Positions 1 through 9,595 of a stretch of 64,000 nt of DNA are shown in pieces (the first letter of the stretch is position 1; every line of letters begins with the position of its first letter). A model generated the notes under the pieces. That model made no database searches. It saw nothing but the letters and a program-made list of their open reading frames with translations, and was not told the DNA's origin. The stretch spans positions 1 through 64,000 of the forward strand of contig NZ_BDCA01000011.1 in the NCBI RefSeq assembly GCF_001613265.1. Direction: 5' to 3'. A program made the translations under genes and the position numbers. The DNA is from Nocardia vermiculata NBRC 100427. Lineage in GTDB: Bacteria; Actinomycetota; Actinomycetes; Mycobacteriales; Mycobacteriaceae.

Positions 1-3000
1 GCTCGGCGGCCGGGGCCGCCTCTGCGACAGTCTCTTCCGGCTCGTCGATCGGCGCCGGATCGGTGTCGGTGGAGTACACCACGCCGGACTCGCGCTCGAT
101 ATTGAGCACCTCGACCTTGGTGGTGGAGAACTGCGGCAGCTTGAGGGTGTTACCGGCCAGGTTCGCCACGGTCGGCGTTGCCGCCAGGCCGATCTCCACG
201 AACCGCTCGACACCCAGGCCGCCCTGCGCGGCATCGGTGAACAGCAGATCCTGGGTTTCGATCCAGCGCACCGGACTGGCGAACTGCCAGGCCAGCAGCT
301 CGATCAGGACGACCCGGCACAGTTCGGAGGGACGTGCGGACCAGGACTCGAAGTCGGCGAGAACCGCGTCCAGCGGCTCCGACGGCACGTAACCCGCGAT
401 CTCGGCGATGAAGTCACGCTCCAGCGAGAACGGCCGCGGCACCAGGTTCGGAATGTAGCGTCCGGCCAGAACTTCCGGACGCACATCCTCGGGCAGCAAC
501 TCCTCGAGCTTGTGCCGGAACTCCGGCACGCCCTTGCGCAGCACCGTCGAGTGGAACGGCACGTCGATACCGGGCACCAGGACGAATGCCGGCTTGCCGC
601 CGAACTCGGCACGACGCCGGTCGATTTCGCGTTCCAGCTGCTCGAGACCGGCCACCGTGCCCGCGATGGCGTACTGCGACCCGCGCAGGTTGAGGTTGAC
701 CACCTCGAGAAATTCGCCGGCACGAGCACCGACCTCGGCGACGAAGTCGATCACCTCGGCATCGGGCAGCCCGATCTGCGAGGGCCGGATGGCGGCCATC
801 CGGTAGTCGCTGCGGCCCTGCGCATCCCGGGGCACCAGCTCGTGCATTGCCGAGCCGCGCTGGAACACGACCTCCAGCACCGCTTCCAGCGGCAGCACAC
901 CGGCCACGGCGGCCAGGGCATTGTATTCACCGACGGAATGGCCCGCCAGCATCGCGCCCTCGACGAAGGCGCCGGCTTCACGCAACTCCGCGACCTGTGC
1001 GACACCGAGGGTCGCCATCGCGACCTGGGTGAACTGGGTCAGATGCAGGACGCCCTGCGGGTGGCGGTACTCCACACCGCGCGCCTTCAGGTAGGTCGGG
1101 TTGTCGCGCACCACGGCGAGAATCGAGAAACCCAATGCTTCGCGGGTGTGCTTGTCGGCACGGTCCCACACCTGTTTGGCCGCCTTCGACCGCGACCGGG
1201 CGTCCAGGCCCATCCCCTTGGCCTGGATACCTTGACCGGGGAAGGCGTACACGGTTTTCGGTGCCGCGAGCCGTGCGGTCGCGGTCATCACCAGGTCGCC
1301 ACCGGTCCGGCAGGACACCTCCACGATCTCGCAGCCACGGTCGACGGCGATCCGCTCGACCCGCACATCGATCTGCGCACCGGGCCGGACCATGCCGAGG
1401 AATCGGGTGGTCCAGGCGGTGAGAGTGCGTGCGGGCAGCGGAGATTCGGGATCCACGGCCGAGACCGCGTGCTGCGCCGCGGCCGACAGCCACATGCCGT
1501 GCACGATCGGGCTGCCCAGTCCGGCCAGTTTCGCGGCGGCGGTGCTGGTGTGGATCGGGTTGTGGTCGCCGGAGACCTCGGCGAACGCCGCCATCGCCTG
1601 CGGTGCGGTGAGGGTGACGTCGCGCCGGCGGCGACGCGGGGTTTCCGGCGCGTCCTCGGCAACGGTTCCGGCCGCACGCGGCGGATCGGTGAGTTCCCCA
1701 CTACCGGTGCGGCCGCGAATCGCGAAGCGCTCCACCAGGGTTGCCACGGTCGGGGTCTCGAGGCCGTGATCGCGCATGGCGCCCACGGTGACCCGCACCT
1801 CGACGACGCGGCCCAGATCGGTGTCGATCACCTCGCCGGATTCGGCGCGCACGCTGAGCACCGCGGGATCGGTGGGCAGTTCACGAACCAGATCCACCTG
1901 GTGATCCAGATGGACCAGGTCGAGCATGCCTTCGATCACGCTGCGGGAGCTGCCGTCCCGTCCCTGGGCCCGGGCCGCGCCCAGCACCGCGAAGACAGCG
2001 GGCCAGCACGCGCCGACCAGCACATCGGGTACCTGGCGTCCGATGGTGCTGAGGCCGGCAGGCAGACCGGAACCGGTGACACCGGCGTGATCGGCGATCA
2101 TGTCCGGCGTCCAGGCGAGGTTCACGTGCGCCACCTGCGCGCGGTGGTCGATGCCGCCCGAGCTGTCGGCGGCCTTGACCTCCGGCAGCGCCTGACCGGC
2201 GGCCACACCGAGCAGTGCCGACATGGCCGCATCGGCGTCGGCCTCGGTGACCACGGGCGCGCCGCCGTTGTAGACCGAGGACGGCACGGTGATGCGGATC
2301 CGTACCTCGTTGGCCGGCGACAGCGGAACGGTCAGTTCCACATAGGCGTGGTCGGCGTCGGGGCCGTCGGCCGGTGCCAGGGTGGCGCCGGTCGCGCCGT
2401 GCACGGCGCCCTGGTTGTCGACGGTCCACTCGTGCCGGTCGCCGAGCCGGTGTACCGGGTTGGCGGTGGTCCGCCCGGCCCACTGCACATCCGGAGCCGC
2501 CAGTACGACATCCAATGCACCGGAGCCGATGTCGGCACGGCGACGGCCGTCGACGGCCGCGGGAGTGACTCCGCCGCGGATCAGCGTGTAGGCGGTGTCC
2601 TGCTCGAAGCGATCCAGCAGCTCACCCACCGGCTCGTCGACCCGGGTGATGCCCGCGACCGAAACGGTGCCCGGGATTACGCACACCTGGTCGGCGGTGT
2701 AACGCTCGTCGTGGGCCTGCCACAGCGAATCCGAACGCCACCACCGGCGCACGTCGCCGTCGACGACGGGCACGAAGTTCACCGGCTTGCCGGGGGTCTT
2801 GCACAGCGAGATGAAGAACGGCACATCGGCCGGATGCAGCACGGTCTGCGCCGACGCCGGGTAGTGCTCCTTCAGTGTGCAGATCACCTGGACCGGGTGT
2901 TCGAAGGCGCTGTCGTCCTCGAACAGGGTGGGGATGCGGCCGCGATCGACCGGGTTCAGCCGGGCCTCGGCGCGGCGCACCATCTCGGCGAACCGGTCGC

Positions 3001-5386
3001 GCCAAGTGATGTCGGCCCAGACCGAGCGGGTGGCGTCGGCGAGGACGTCGCCGAGGTCGCTGCCGCAGTCGAATCCGTCCCGCCCGGCACGCTGATTCTC
3101 CGGCAGCAGGGCCGCCAGTTCGACGTAGCGTTCCAGCCAGCGCAGGTAGGTCATGGTCTCGACATCGCCGAAGTACGGCTTGGCGGTGGCGTCGAGGGCT
3201 GTGATGATCTCGTCACGACGGGCGGCGACGGCGTCGGCGTCACCGGCGACGTCGTCCAGTAGCCGGCCGGTGCGCGATGCCGAGTTGTCGATCTCGTGGA
3301 TGTCGGCGCCCAGTTGGCTTCGGCCCGAGGCCATTCCGCCGGTGGCGGTACCGGCGGCCACCCAGTCCGGGGTTCCCGGGGTGTCGACCAGCAGCTGCTT
3401 GACCTCGGGTGCGGTGGTCGCCTCCAGGGCAGCCATCGCGGCGGTGCCGACCAGGACGCCGTCCAGTGGCATCGTCGGGTAGCCGTGCGCGACGGACCAT
3501 TCACCGGTCAGATATTCGGTGGCGCGCTCGGGGGTACCGATTCCGCCGCCGACACAGATCACCACATTGCCGCGGTTGCGCAGTTCGGCGTAGGTCTCCA
3601 GCAGCAGATCGTCGAGGTCTTCCCAGGAGTGGTGCCCGCCCGCGCGGCCGCCCTCGATATGCATGATCACCGGGTAGTCGGGCACCTCGTCGGCGATGCG
3701 CAGCACGGCGCGGATCTGCGCGACGGTACCGGGCTTGAAGGCCACATGGCTGATGCCGGCTTCGGTCAGCTCCTCGATGAGCGCCACGGCTTCTTCGAGT
3801 TCCGGGATACCCGCGGTGACGATCACACCGTCGAACGGTGCGCCCGCGGCGCGGGAGCGCTGCACCAGACGCCTACCTCCCAGCTGCAGCTTCCACAGAT
3901 AGGGGTCCAGGAACAGCGAGTTGAACTGCACCGCCCGGCCGGGCTGCAGCAGGGTCTGCAACTCCGCGACGCGATCGGTGAAGATCTGCTCGGTGACCTG
4001 ACCGCCACCGGCGAGTTCGGCCCAGTGGCCGGCATTCGCGGCGGCGGCGACGATCTTGGCATCGACGGTCGTAGGAGTCATACCCGCGAGCAGGATCGGC
4101 GAGCGACCGGTCAGGCGGGTGAAGCTGGTTTCCACCACGATCCGGCCGTTGGGCAGCCGAATCGGCTGCGGCGCAAAGGTGTCCCAGGCGGGGGCGACGC
4201 GCGGTGCGGCGCCGGGGGTGAACAGGCTGCGCTGGCCGGGGCGGGTCGCGGCGGCGACGATGCCGACACCGGTGCCCTTCAGCGAGCCCTGGGTCAGCCG
4301 GCTCAGCAGATCGCCGGGGCCGACGTCCAGAATCCAGTGTGCCCCTGCGGATACCGCGGTCTCGACCTCGTGCACCCAGTCGACGGGCTCGACCAGGATC
4401 AGGCGCGCGAGCCGTTCGGCGAGTTCGGTGTCGATCCCACACTGGCCGGCCCACGCGGTCACCAGGTCGACGGTGTCGGCCAGCGCCGGATGGTGGAATG
4501 CCACCTCGACGTCGACATCCTCGAAGACCGGGGCGAAGACCGAGCCGCCGCGCTTCTTGGCATCGCGGTCGCGGCTCTGTTCGGTGTTGATCTCGGCACA
4601 GCGTTGCTGCACTCGTTCCAATTGCGCGACGGTGCCCGAGAGCACCGCCCGGCGCCGACCGTTGCGGATCGACACCACCGCTGCCACAGCCGGATCCACA
4701 TTCGCGGACACCTCGGCCACCACGGCCCGCAGTTCGTCGGGGTCGACATTGGATACCGCGACCATCGGCGATTTGCTGCCGATCGGAATCAGCCCGCGGC
4801 GGCGCGCCACCAGGGTGGCCGCCGCACCGATCAGCTGCGCGAGAGCGAGCAGTTCGCCGTCACGCTCACCGCGCGCGGCCGCGGCCTCGGCGGCCAGCAG
4901 TCCCTGCGAATGACCGACGATGGCGGCAGGTGCGTGTGCTGCCGGGTCGAGCCCCTGCAGGCGCAGCGCCCGCAACGCCGCGACCTGGGCGAGGAAGACA
5001 CCCGGCATGGAGACGGCCGCGGCCCGCAGCGCCTGCGGCGCCGGCGCCGCCGACTCCTGCTCGTCCTCCTCGTCGGCGAGGTCGTCCTCCAGCATCCAGG
5101 CGATCGGGTCGAAGCCGACCGGCCGCACCACCAGCAGCTGCGCGGCGACGGGCTCCAGCCGGGCCGCGGCCTCGCGCACGAGCGCGGTCAGTTCCGGCTC
5201 CAGCGCGCTGTCGCGCCCGATCTCTTCCAGTTCGCGCAGCCACTGTGCGCCCTGACCACCGAAGGCCAGCGCGTAGGTCTCTCCATCGAGCAGGCGATCC
5301 AGCAGCGACGACTTGATCCCCGTATCCGAAGCTTCCCCGACGACCTTCGGGTTCGATCCGGTCCCGGTGTGTTCGTTGATCGTCAA
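1..5386 (-). CDS. fas: Type I fatty acid synthase, N-terminal part (runs off left edge)
   Basis: This is the multifunctional cytosolic FAS-I that makes C16-C26 acyl-CoA, which feeds mycolic acid synthesis. The window shows 1,795 codons of a protein that is usually about 3,100 residues, so the ACP, KR, KS and PPT parts lie outside. Domains seen in order are: acetyltransferase with GHSQG (Ser about 160); the FMN enoyl reductase/TIM-barrel region with GGRAGGHHSWED near residue 580; the hot-dog dehydratase with SGDHNPIH near 1276; and malonyl/palmitoyl transferase with GHSVGEY (Ser about 1484). The sequence follows the mycobacterial Fas order closely by memory. The chosen start is TTG at 5386, giving TINEHTGTG, with AGAAGGAAG about 10 bases upstream; no better ATG or GTG is in frame. 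The transcript runs leftward. The Asp/Glu/Pro/Ala-rich stretch at the window edge is the usual linker before the ACP region. Confidence 0.97.
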   Translation of the reverse strand, partial: MTINEHTGTGSNPKVVGEASDTGIKSSLLDRLLDGETYALAFGGQGAQWLRELEEIGRDSALEPELTALVREAAARLEPVAAQLLVVRPVGFDPIAWMLEDDLADEEDEQESAAPAPQALRAAAVSMPGVFLAQVAALRALRLQGLDPAAHAPAAIVGHSQGLLAAEAAAARGERDGELLALAQLIGAAATLVARRRGLIPIGSKSPMVAVSNVDPDELRAVVAEVSANVDPAVAAVVSIRNGRRRAVLSGTVAQLERVQQRCAEINTEQSRDRDAKKRGGSVFAPVFEDVDVEVAFHHPALADTVDLVTAWAGQCGIDTELAERLARLILVEPVDWVHEVETAVSAGAHWILDVGPGDLLSRLTQGSLKGTGVGIVAAATRPGQRSLFTPGAAPRVAPAWDTFAPQPIRLPNGRIVVETSFTRLTGRSPILLAGMTPTTVDAKIVAAAANAGHWAELAGGGQVTEQIFTDRVAELQTLLQPGRAVQFNSLFLDPYLWKLQLGGRRLVQRSRAAGAPFDGVIVTAGIPELEEAVALIEELTEAGISHVAFKPGTVAQIRAVLRIADEVPDYPVIMHIEGGRAGGHHSWEDLDDLLLETYAELRNRGNVVICVGGGIGTPERATEYLTGEWSVAHGYPTMPLDGVLVGTAAMAALEATTAPEVKQLLVDTPGTPDWVAAGTATGGMASGRSQLGADIHEIDNSASRTGRLLDDVAGDADAVAARRDEIITALDATAKPYFGDVETMTYLRWLERYVELAALLPENQRAGRDGFDCGSDLGDVLADATRSVWADITWRDRFAEMVRRAEARLNPVDRGRIPTLFEDDSAFEHPVQVICTLKEHYPASAQTVLHPADVPFFISLCKTPGKPVNFVPVVDGDVRRWWRSDSLWQAHDERYTADQVCVIPGTVSVAGITRVDEPVGELLDRFEQDTAYTLIRGGVTPAAVDGRRRADIGSGALDVVLAAPDVQWAGRTTANPVHRLGDRHEWTVDNQGAVHGATGATLAPADGPDADHAYVELTVPLSPANEVRIRITVPSSVYNGGAPVVTEADADAAMSALLGVAAGQALPEVKAADSSGGIDHRAQVAHVNLAWTPDMIADHAGVTGSGLPAGLSTIGRQVPDVLVGACWPAVFAVLGAARAQGRDGSSRSVIEGMLDLVHLDHQVDLVRELPTDPAVLSVRAESGEVIDTDLGRVVEVRVTVGAMRDHGLETPTVATLVERFAIRGRTGSGELTDPPRAAGTVAEDAPETPRRRRRDVTLTAPQAMAAFAEVSGDHNPIHTSTAAAKLAGLGSPIVHGMWLSAAAQHAVSAVDPESPLPARTLTAWTTRFLGMVRPGAQIDVRVERIAVDRGCEIVEVSCRTGGDLVMTATARLAAPKTVYAFPGQGIQAKGMGLDARSRSKAAKQVWDRADKHTREALGFSILAVVRDNPTYLKARGVEYRHPQGVLHLTQFTQVAMATLGVAQVAELREAGAFVEGAMLAGHSVGEYNALAAVAGVLPLEAVLEVVFQRGSAMHELVPRDAQGRSDYRMAAIRPSQIGLPDAEVIDFVAEVGARAGEFLEVVNLNLRGSQYAIAGTVAGLEQLEREIDRRRAEFGGKPAFVLVPGIDVPFHSTVLRKGVPEFRHKLEELLPEDVRPEVLAGRYIPNLVPRPFSLERDFIAEIAGYVPSEPLDAVLADFESWSARPSELCRVVLIELLAWQFASPVRWIETQDLLFTDAAQGGLGVERFVEIGLAATPTVANLAGNTLKLPQFSTTKVEVLNIERESGVVYSTDTDPAPIDEPEETVAEAAPAAE

Positions 5387-5774
5387 GACGTATCGACTTC
5401 CTTCTCGTGGCGGCTCACCCCGGACAGGGCCCCGCTCCTGGCGTGCACAGGCGTCCCTCACCCCTGAAGGACCTGACGAATTCCCAGGTTCGCACAGAAT
5501 CATGAGGAAAGCCTCACGTTTGCCGGGGCCCCCGACGCCTACCCTCGAGTATTTTCGTACGTCCGTACCAAAGTCACACTAAACATGACTCGCCCTCATG
5601 TTTGAACCGCCAGGTGACAGCGCTGTACGCCGTCACAAAACCCGAGGACCCCTCACATTGACCGTGACACAATCGTTATAATCCCAGGTCGTGTTACTCG
5701 TGGGTACGCCACACCACTACCGAGCTTCGCGATCCGGGCTCAGGCCGGTACAGTTTGGACGGTCGTACCATCAC
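5387..5774. promoter_or_regulatory. fas / tRNA-Leu intergenic region with candidate promoter and palindromes
   Basis: No gene is supported in these 388 bases. The stretch holds two palindromes that could be operators for the leftward fas gene: AAACATGA-N7-TCATGTTT at 5581-5603 and ACAGCGCTGT at 5617-5626. It also holds a consensus TATAAT at 5677-5682 facing the tRNA. A TTGACC lies at 5658-5663, but its 13-base spacing is too short for a standard -35. Assigning the boxes to either gene is inference. Confidence 0.4.
5581..5603. promoter_or_regulatory. Inverted repeat upstream of fas
   Basis: Two perfect 8-base arms, AAACATGA and TCATGTTT, are separated by 7 bases, about 195 bases upstream of the fas start codon. 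Mycobacterial fas operons are controlled by a TetR-family activator (FasR) that binds inverted repeats, so this is a reasonable operator candidate. I cannot match it to a known FasR box. Confidence 0.35.
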
Positions 5775-5859
<85 letters not shown>

Positions 5860-6300
5860 GGAACGTTGAGCGAACCGGCGAGTGATTCGGTCACCGTCGT
5901 CGCACCTCTTCATCGCGAACAACGCCGCCGCTACGACCAACACGAAGACCGCCACCGCGCCGGCGACCCGTGCGAAGAGGAAGCTTTCCCAGCGCGACAG
6001 GGTGTCGGCGTATCCGGCCGGCGGTCGCTCTCGCTGACCTCTCAGGTCATGCCCATCCGCGGCGCACGGCGTCACGTACCCGAACGCCGGCGCCCCTGCG
6101 ACGCGAACACACACTGTCCGCGCAACCTACGAGCGCGACGGGTGAGCGCCGGCGACACGTGCGGAGCGGTGGTGGCGCGAGGGTGCGCGCGGCGCGAGGG
6201 CGAACAGTCGAGGCAGTGGCACGACCCGCAGCCCTCGCCCGAAATCAATCTTTACTAAGTTTGGTAATTTAACGCGGTTGACGATTCAGATCGAGAGGAT
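5860..6300. other. Intergenic region between tRNA-Leu and GntR regulator
   Basis: No convincing gene is seen in these 441 bases. Open frames exist on both strands but overlap the tRNA and have no ribosome binding site or family resemblance. Only the last 50 bases carry a recognisable signal, the palindrome at 6252-6267. Confidence 0.5.
6252..6267. promoter_or_regulatory. Candidate GntR/FCD operator
   Basis: TTACTAAGTTTGGTAA is an imperfect palindrome with matching half-sites TTACnAA and TTnGTAA, in an AT-rich patch 34-49 bases upstream of the GntR-family start. Autoregulation through such a site is usual for FadR/FCD regulators; the assignment is inference. Confidence 0.45.
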
Positions 6301-7128
6301 GTGACCGCGGTGCCCTCACCGGGACACGACCGCAAGCCTTCGGTTCCCGACCCGGGCAATCTGCGCTGGCGACGGTTGGCCGAGATGGTGGCGGACCAGA
6401 TCCGGGAACGGATCCTTCGGGGCGATCTCGCCGAGGGCGATGTCCTGCCGAAGGAAGCCGAGATGCGGGAGCAGTACCCGGTCAACGTCCAGTCCCTGCG
6501 TGAGGCGATGCGGATCCTCGAAGCCGAGGGGCTGCTGCGGGTCCGTCGGGGCAACCGTGGTGGGGCGGTGGTACACCGCCCCACTCCCGGCAATGTGGCC
6601 TACAGCTTGTCGATGGTGCTCGCGATGTCCGATACCGATATCACCGATGTGGGTCGTGCGCTCCACGAAGTCGAACCGATGTGTGCGGCCCTGTGCGCCG
6701 AACGTGACGACCGCGCCGAGACGGTTGTGCCCGTCTTGCGTGCCTTGCACGACCAATCGCTGCGCGAGCTGGACGATCTGGTGGCCGCCACCTCGCTGTC
6801 GCGACGGTTCCACGAATCCGTCGTACAGCTGTGTGGCAACCGCTCGTTGATAGTGCTGGCGGGTGCGCTCGAATCGCTGTGGTCGAGTCATGTCACGGAT
6901 TGGGCCAGCGAACGAGCCGATCCCGCGAGTATTCCGCTCACCGAACGGGCGCAGGCGCTCGCCGTCCATGGACAGATCCTGCAGTGCATCGAGGACGGCG
7001 ACGCCGCATCGGCGCGGGTAATCGCGGCTCGTCACCTGCGGGACGTGCAAACCTATCCGCAGGACCCGCAGCGTGCCCGCATTCCCCTGGATCCGGCAGT
7101 GGCCCGCGATCGTCTGTTCTTCGGCTGA
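6301..7128 (+). CDS. GntR-family transcriptional regulator, FadR/FCD subfamily
   Basis: This is a DNA-binding repressor or activator whose C-terminal FCD domain normally binds a small carboxylate. Residues about 20-90 form the winged helix (MVADQIRERILRGDLAEGDVLP, then SLREAMRILEAEGLLRVRRG). Residues about 110-250 form an all-helical FCD domain with the conserved His/Asp-rich ligand pocket pattern (FHESVVQLCGN, ARHLRD). The length of 275 residues is normal. GTG at 6301 is the first start, but the GAGAGG at 6293-6298 is only 2 bases away, so the GTG at 6310 (11 bases) is the likelier start. A strong terminator follows. Its effector is unknown. It may control the neighbouring amidohydrolase/aldolase genes, which converge on it. 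Confidence 0.9.
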   Translation: MTAVPSPGHDRKPSVPDPGNLRWRRLAEMVADQIRERILRGDLAEGDVLPKEAEMREQYPVNVQSLREAMRILEAEGLLRVRRGNRGGAVVHRPTPGNVAYSLSMVLAMSDTDITDVGRALHEVEPMCAALCAERDDRAETVVPVLRALHDQSLRELDDLVAATSLSRRFHESVVQLCGNRSLIVLAGALESLWSSHVTDWASERADPASIPLTERAQALAVHGQILQCIEDGDAASARVIAARHLRDVQTYPQDPQRARIPLDPAVARDRLFFG

Positions 7129-7156
7129 CCGGGCCCGTTCCGAAAGCCGGGCCCGG
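7129..7156. terminator. Bidirectional terminator hairpin
   Basis: CCGGGCCCG (7129-7137) pairs perfectly with CGGGCCCGG (7148-7156) around a 10-base loop. It lies between the convergent GntR and amidohydrolase genes. There is no T tract, as is common in actinobacteria. Confidence 0.75.
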
Positions 7157-7165
7157 CGCGCTCGC

Positions 7166-8416
7166 TCAGAAGCTGTTCGGATCGTCGATCACGCTCTGCG
7201 GCACCGGATGCCGGTAGAGCCGCGACGCATTCTCCCAGGTGATCTTGCGCAGTTCGTCGGCGGAAAGTCCCTTCATGGACTCGTTGACTACCTCCATGGT
7301 GCGCGGCCACAGGCTGTCGCTGTGCGGGTAGTCCTCTTCGAGCAGGATGTGCTCGATACCGATCCGATCGCGCAGCACCATCGTGCTGGGATCCTCCACG
7401 GCACAGAACCAGAAGTTGCGCTGCAGCACATCCGCCGGCGAAATATCGATTCCGTCCCACGTGCCGTACATCGACGAGTACGTGGTCATATGGTCGAGTC
7501 GGTCGAGAAGTGCTGGGACCCAGCCGATTCCGCCCTCGGACATCACGATCTTGATATCCGGGAAGCGCACGGGAATCTTCGAGAACAGCCAGTCCACCGT
7601 GGCGAACATGGCGTAACCGAAGAACAGGGTGCCCGACACGTCCGGGGGCGCGTCGGCCGACGTACTCGGCGATGTACTCGACGAGCCGATATGCAGGTTG
7701 ATCACGGTTCCGGTCTCCGCACACGCGCGCATGATGGGATCCCAGTGTCCCGAGTGCACGGACGGCAGCCCCAAAGCATGCGGGCCCTCCGAGAAGGTGA
7801 CGGCCTTGAACCCGCGCTCCGCGTTGCGGTAGATCTCCTGGGCGCCGATCTCCGGATCGAGGAAATACGGGATCTGACAAGGGATTATGCGATCGGGGTA
7901 GGGGCCCGCCCACTCCTCGATGTGCCAGTCGTTGTAGGCCCGCGTCGCGGCCAGGGCCAGCTCCGAATCGTCGGTACTCAGCTGGAGGCGCTGGCCTGCG
8001 AAGCCCGGAAGGAACGACGGAAAGTTCAGGGACGCATACACACCCGAGAGGTTCATATCCTCGACCCGATGGTGGATATCCCAGGATCCACGACGCATGT
8101 CCTCGAAACGCTGGGGGTCGAAACCCCACTCGTCGACCGGGCGCCCGACCACCGCATTGAAACCGACGTTCGGGATTTCCTTACCGTCGTATACCCACAG
8201 GTCGGCGCCGTCCCGGTTGATCACATGCGGCGCCCTGTCGGCGAACTTCGCGGGCAGGCGCCCTTCGAAGGTGTTCTTCGGCTCGACGATGTGGTCGTCG
8301 ACCGAAATGAACGGGAAGGGCCGGTGCGCCTTCTCCGGCTCGGGCAGGAAGGTCACCTTCCCCTTGACGTTCTGGGTGAAGTCGGTGTTGCGCATCAATT
8401 CGTCGAGATCGGCCAT
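7166..8416 (-). CDS. Amidohydrolase-2 family metal-dependent hydrolase/decarboxylase
   Basis: This is a TIM-barrel protein of the PF04909 type, which includes non-oxidative decarboxylases of aromatic acids and hydrolases of lactones. The N-terminal metal motif is altered to SVDDHIVEP (DxH-like). A barrel His is in INLHIGS, and the C-terminal metal/catalytic Asp region is LLEEDYPHSDSLWP. The length of 416 residues fits the family. The start is ATG at 8416 (MADLDELM) with AAGGA 9 bases upstream; the open frame extends further but without homology. It is downstream of and co-directional with the class II aldolase gene, so the two probably form one transcript. The likely substrate is a ring or CoA-free acid intermediate, but nothing in the sequence identifies it. 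Confidence 0.88.
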   Translation of the reverse strand: MADLDELMRNTDFTQNVKGKVTFLPEPEKAHRPFPFISVDDHIVEPKNTFEGRLPAKFADRAPHVINRDGADLWVYDGKEIPNVGFNAVVGRPVDEWGFDPQRFEDMRRGSWDIHHRVEDMNLSGVYASLNFPSFLPGFAGQRLQLSTDDSELALAATRAYNDWHIEEWAGPYPDRIIPCQIPYFLDPEIGAQEIYRNAERGFKAVTFSEGPHALGLPSVHSGHWDPIMRACAETGTVINLHIGSSSTSPSTSADAPPDVSGTLFFGYAMFATVDWLFSKIPVRFPDIKIVMSEGGIGWVPALLDRLDHMTTYSSMYGTWDGIDISPADVLQRNFWFCAVEDPSTMVLRDRIGIEHILLEEDYPHSDSLWPRTMEVVNESMKGLSADELRKITWENASRLYRHPVPQSVIDDPNSF

Positions 8417-8481
8417 CGTTGAAATCCTTGGAGGTTCGGCGAACCCGGCCGCGCAGGACAGCCGGGACGGGTGGGGGTGTT

Positions 8482-9267
8482 TCAGTGGAGAACGTCGGGA
8501 TCGGTCCGCAGCAGTTTGCGCACCGCACCGGCCCAGTAGACGCCGGCGGCGCGCTCGACGAGCGCTTTCTGCATCGCGACGCGGATGCTCTTCTCGATCG
8601 GCAACGGATCCTTGCCGAGCACGAGGATGTCGTAGGCGAGCCGGCAGAACCGGTCGATCGAGGCCGCACGGTAGACCGCGAGTTCGATGGTGTCGGCGGT
8701 GGTGATGATGCCGTGGCTGGCGAGGATCACGTTGTTGCACTCACCGATACGCTCGGCGAGATCACGTCCGAGTTCGGCGTCGCCGACCTCGCCGTCGTAT
8801 TCGCTGACCAGGGACAGGTCGTCGTCGTACAGGCTGCCGGTCTGGTGGGCGATCATCGGCAGGACACCCACGGCGGCGAGCAAGGTCACGTAGTACGGGT
8901 GGTTGTGGATGACCACGCGAGCGTCCGGCCGCCGGCGGTGCAGCTCGGTGTGGATGTGGTACGCGGGCGTCACATCCCATTTGCCCTCGATCACCACGCC
9001 GTCGGCATCGACGCGGCAGACGTCCGAGGCCGAGACCTCCTCCCACCACAGCCCCCACGGGTTGATGAGGAGACTGCCGTCGTCACGATCCGACCACGTG
9101 ATGTGACCGGCCATGTTCTCGCTGAATCCGTCGTGCGCCAGGGTGCGAAAAGCACAGGCGAGCGCCTGCTCGTTGGTGAGGTCGACACCGATCGGTGGTG
9201 TGGCTCGCGGCGTCCAGCCGCCCACGGAATCGCTCTCACCTCCGGCGACGGCCGGTTGGTCGTACAT
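8482..9267 (-). CDS. Class II aldolase/adducin family protein
   Basis: This is a metal-dependent aldolase, epimerase or decarboxylase fold. Zn ligands are visible in VIHNHPYY and in LASHGII. A conserved N-terminal GFSENMAGHIT and LINPWGLWWEEV match the phosphate-free substrate branch, the type often annotated as class II aldolase near aromatic genes. The start is ATG at 9267 with GGAGG 10 bases upstream; an in-frame ATG at 9288 is possible. The 261-residue length is normal. It is the first gene of the leftward aldolase-amidohydrolase pair and diverges from the MFS-HD-ligase-TetR unit. Confidence 0.88.
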   Translation of the reverse strand: MYDQPAVAGGESDSVGGWTPRATPPIGVDLTNEQALACAFRTLAHDGFSENMAGHITWSDRDDGSLLINPWGLWWEEVSASDVCRVDADGVVIEGKWDVTPAYHIHTELHRRRPDARVVIHNHPYYVTLLAAVGVLPMIAHQTGSLYDDDLSLVSEYDGEVGDAELGRDLAERIGECNNVILASHGIITTADTIELAVYRAASIDRFCRLAYDILVLGKDPLPIEKSIRVAMQKALVERAAGVYWAGAVRKLLRTDPDVLH

Positions 9268-9595
9268 GGTCACGATGCCTCCACACATTGAGATCGGGAT
9301 CACAGAACTGCCAGAGGACTCGAACTCTAACTTACAAAAGATAGCGATGTAAGCCTTTTCGAAGAAGAGCCACTCAAACGATTGATTGACTTCCTCGGCG
9401 ACTCGGCCTACATTGTGATTCACGCCATATATACGTGCGACCCCTCTCTCTGCACCTCGTGTCGAACGGTGACCAACTCCCCTACCTCTCGAGCCGAAAC
9501 CGTTGCACGCCGGTCGAATAGAGATTCCGCGCCGACAGCAGACCGATACGCCTCACCGACCGGCCCATCGACGCTGTCGCCCCAAGGAGAACGCG
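9268..9595. promoter_or_regulatory. Divergent promoter region with inverted repeat
   Basis: These 328 bases separate the leftward aldolase and the rightward MFS genes. They hold CTTACA-N11-TGTAAG (9331-9353) and CAAACGATTGATTG (9375-9388), which resembles an AT-rich patch in front of the second TetR gene. The region is locally AT-rich compared with the flanking genes. No coding sequence is supported. Confidence 0.5.
9331..9353. promoter_or_regulatory. Inverted repeat CTTACA-N11-TGTAAG, candidate operator
   Basis: Six-base perfect arms lie in the divergent promoter region. The TTAC/GTAA half-site also occurs in the palindrome before the GntR/FCD gene (6252-6267), so the same regulator could bind both. 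This is inference. Confidence 0.4.

Noticed and set aside
512..5467. Long rightward frames (723 and 916 codons) opposite fas
   Set aside because: They are antisense shadows created by the high third-position GC of fas; their translations are Arg/Gly/His-rich and unlike any family.
5658..5682. TTGACC plus TATAAT as a complete promoter
   Set aside because: The 13-base spacing is too short for a standard promoter; only the TATAAT is kept as a candidate -10.
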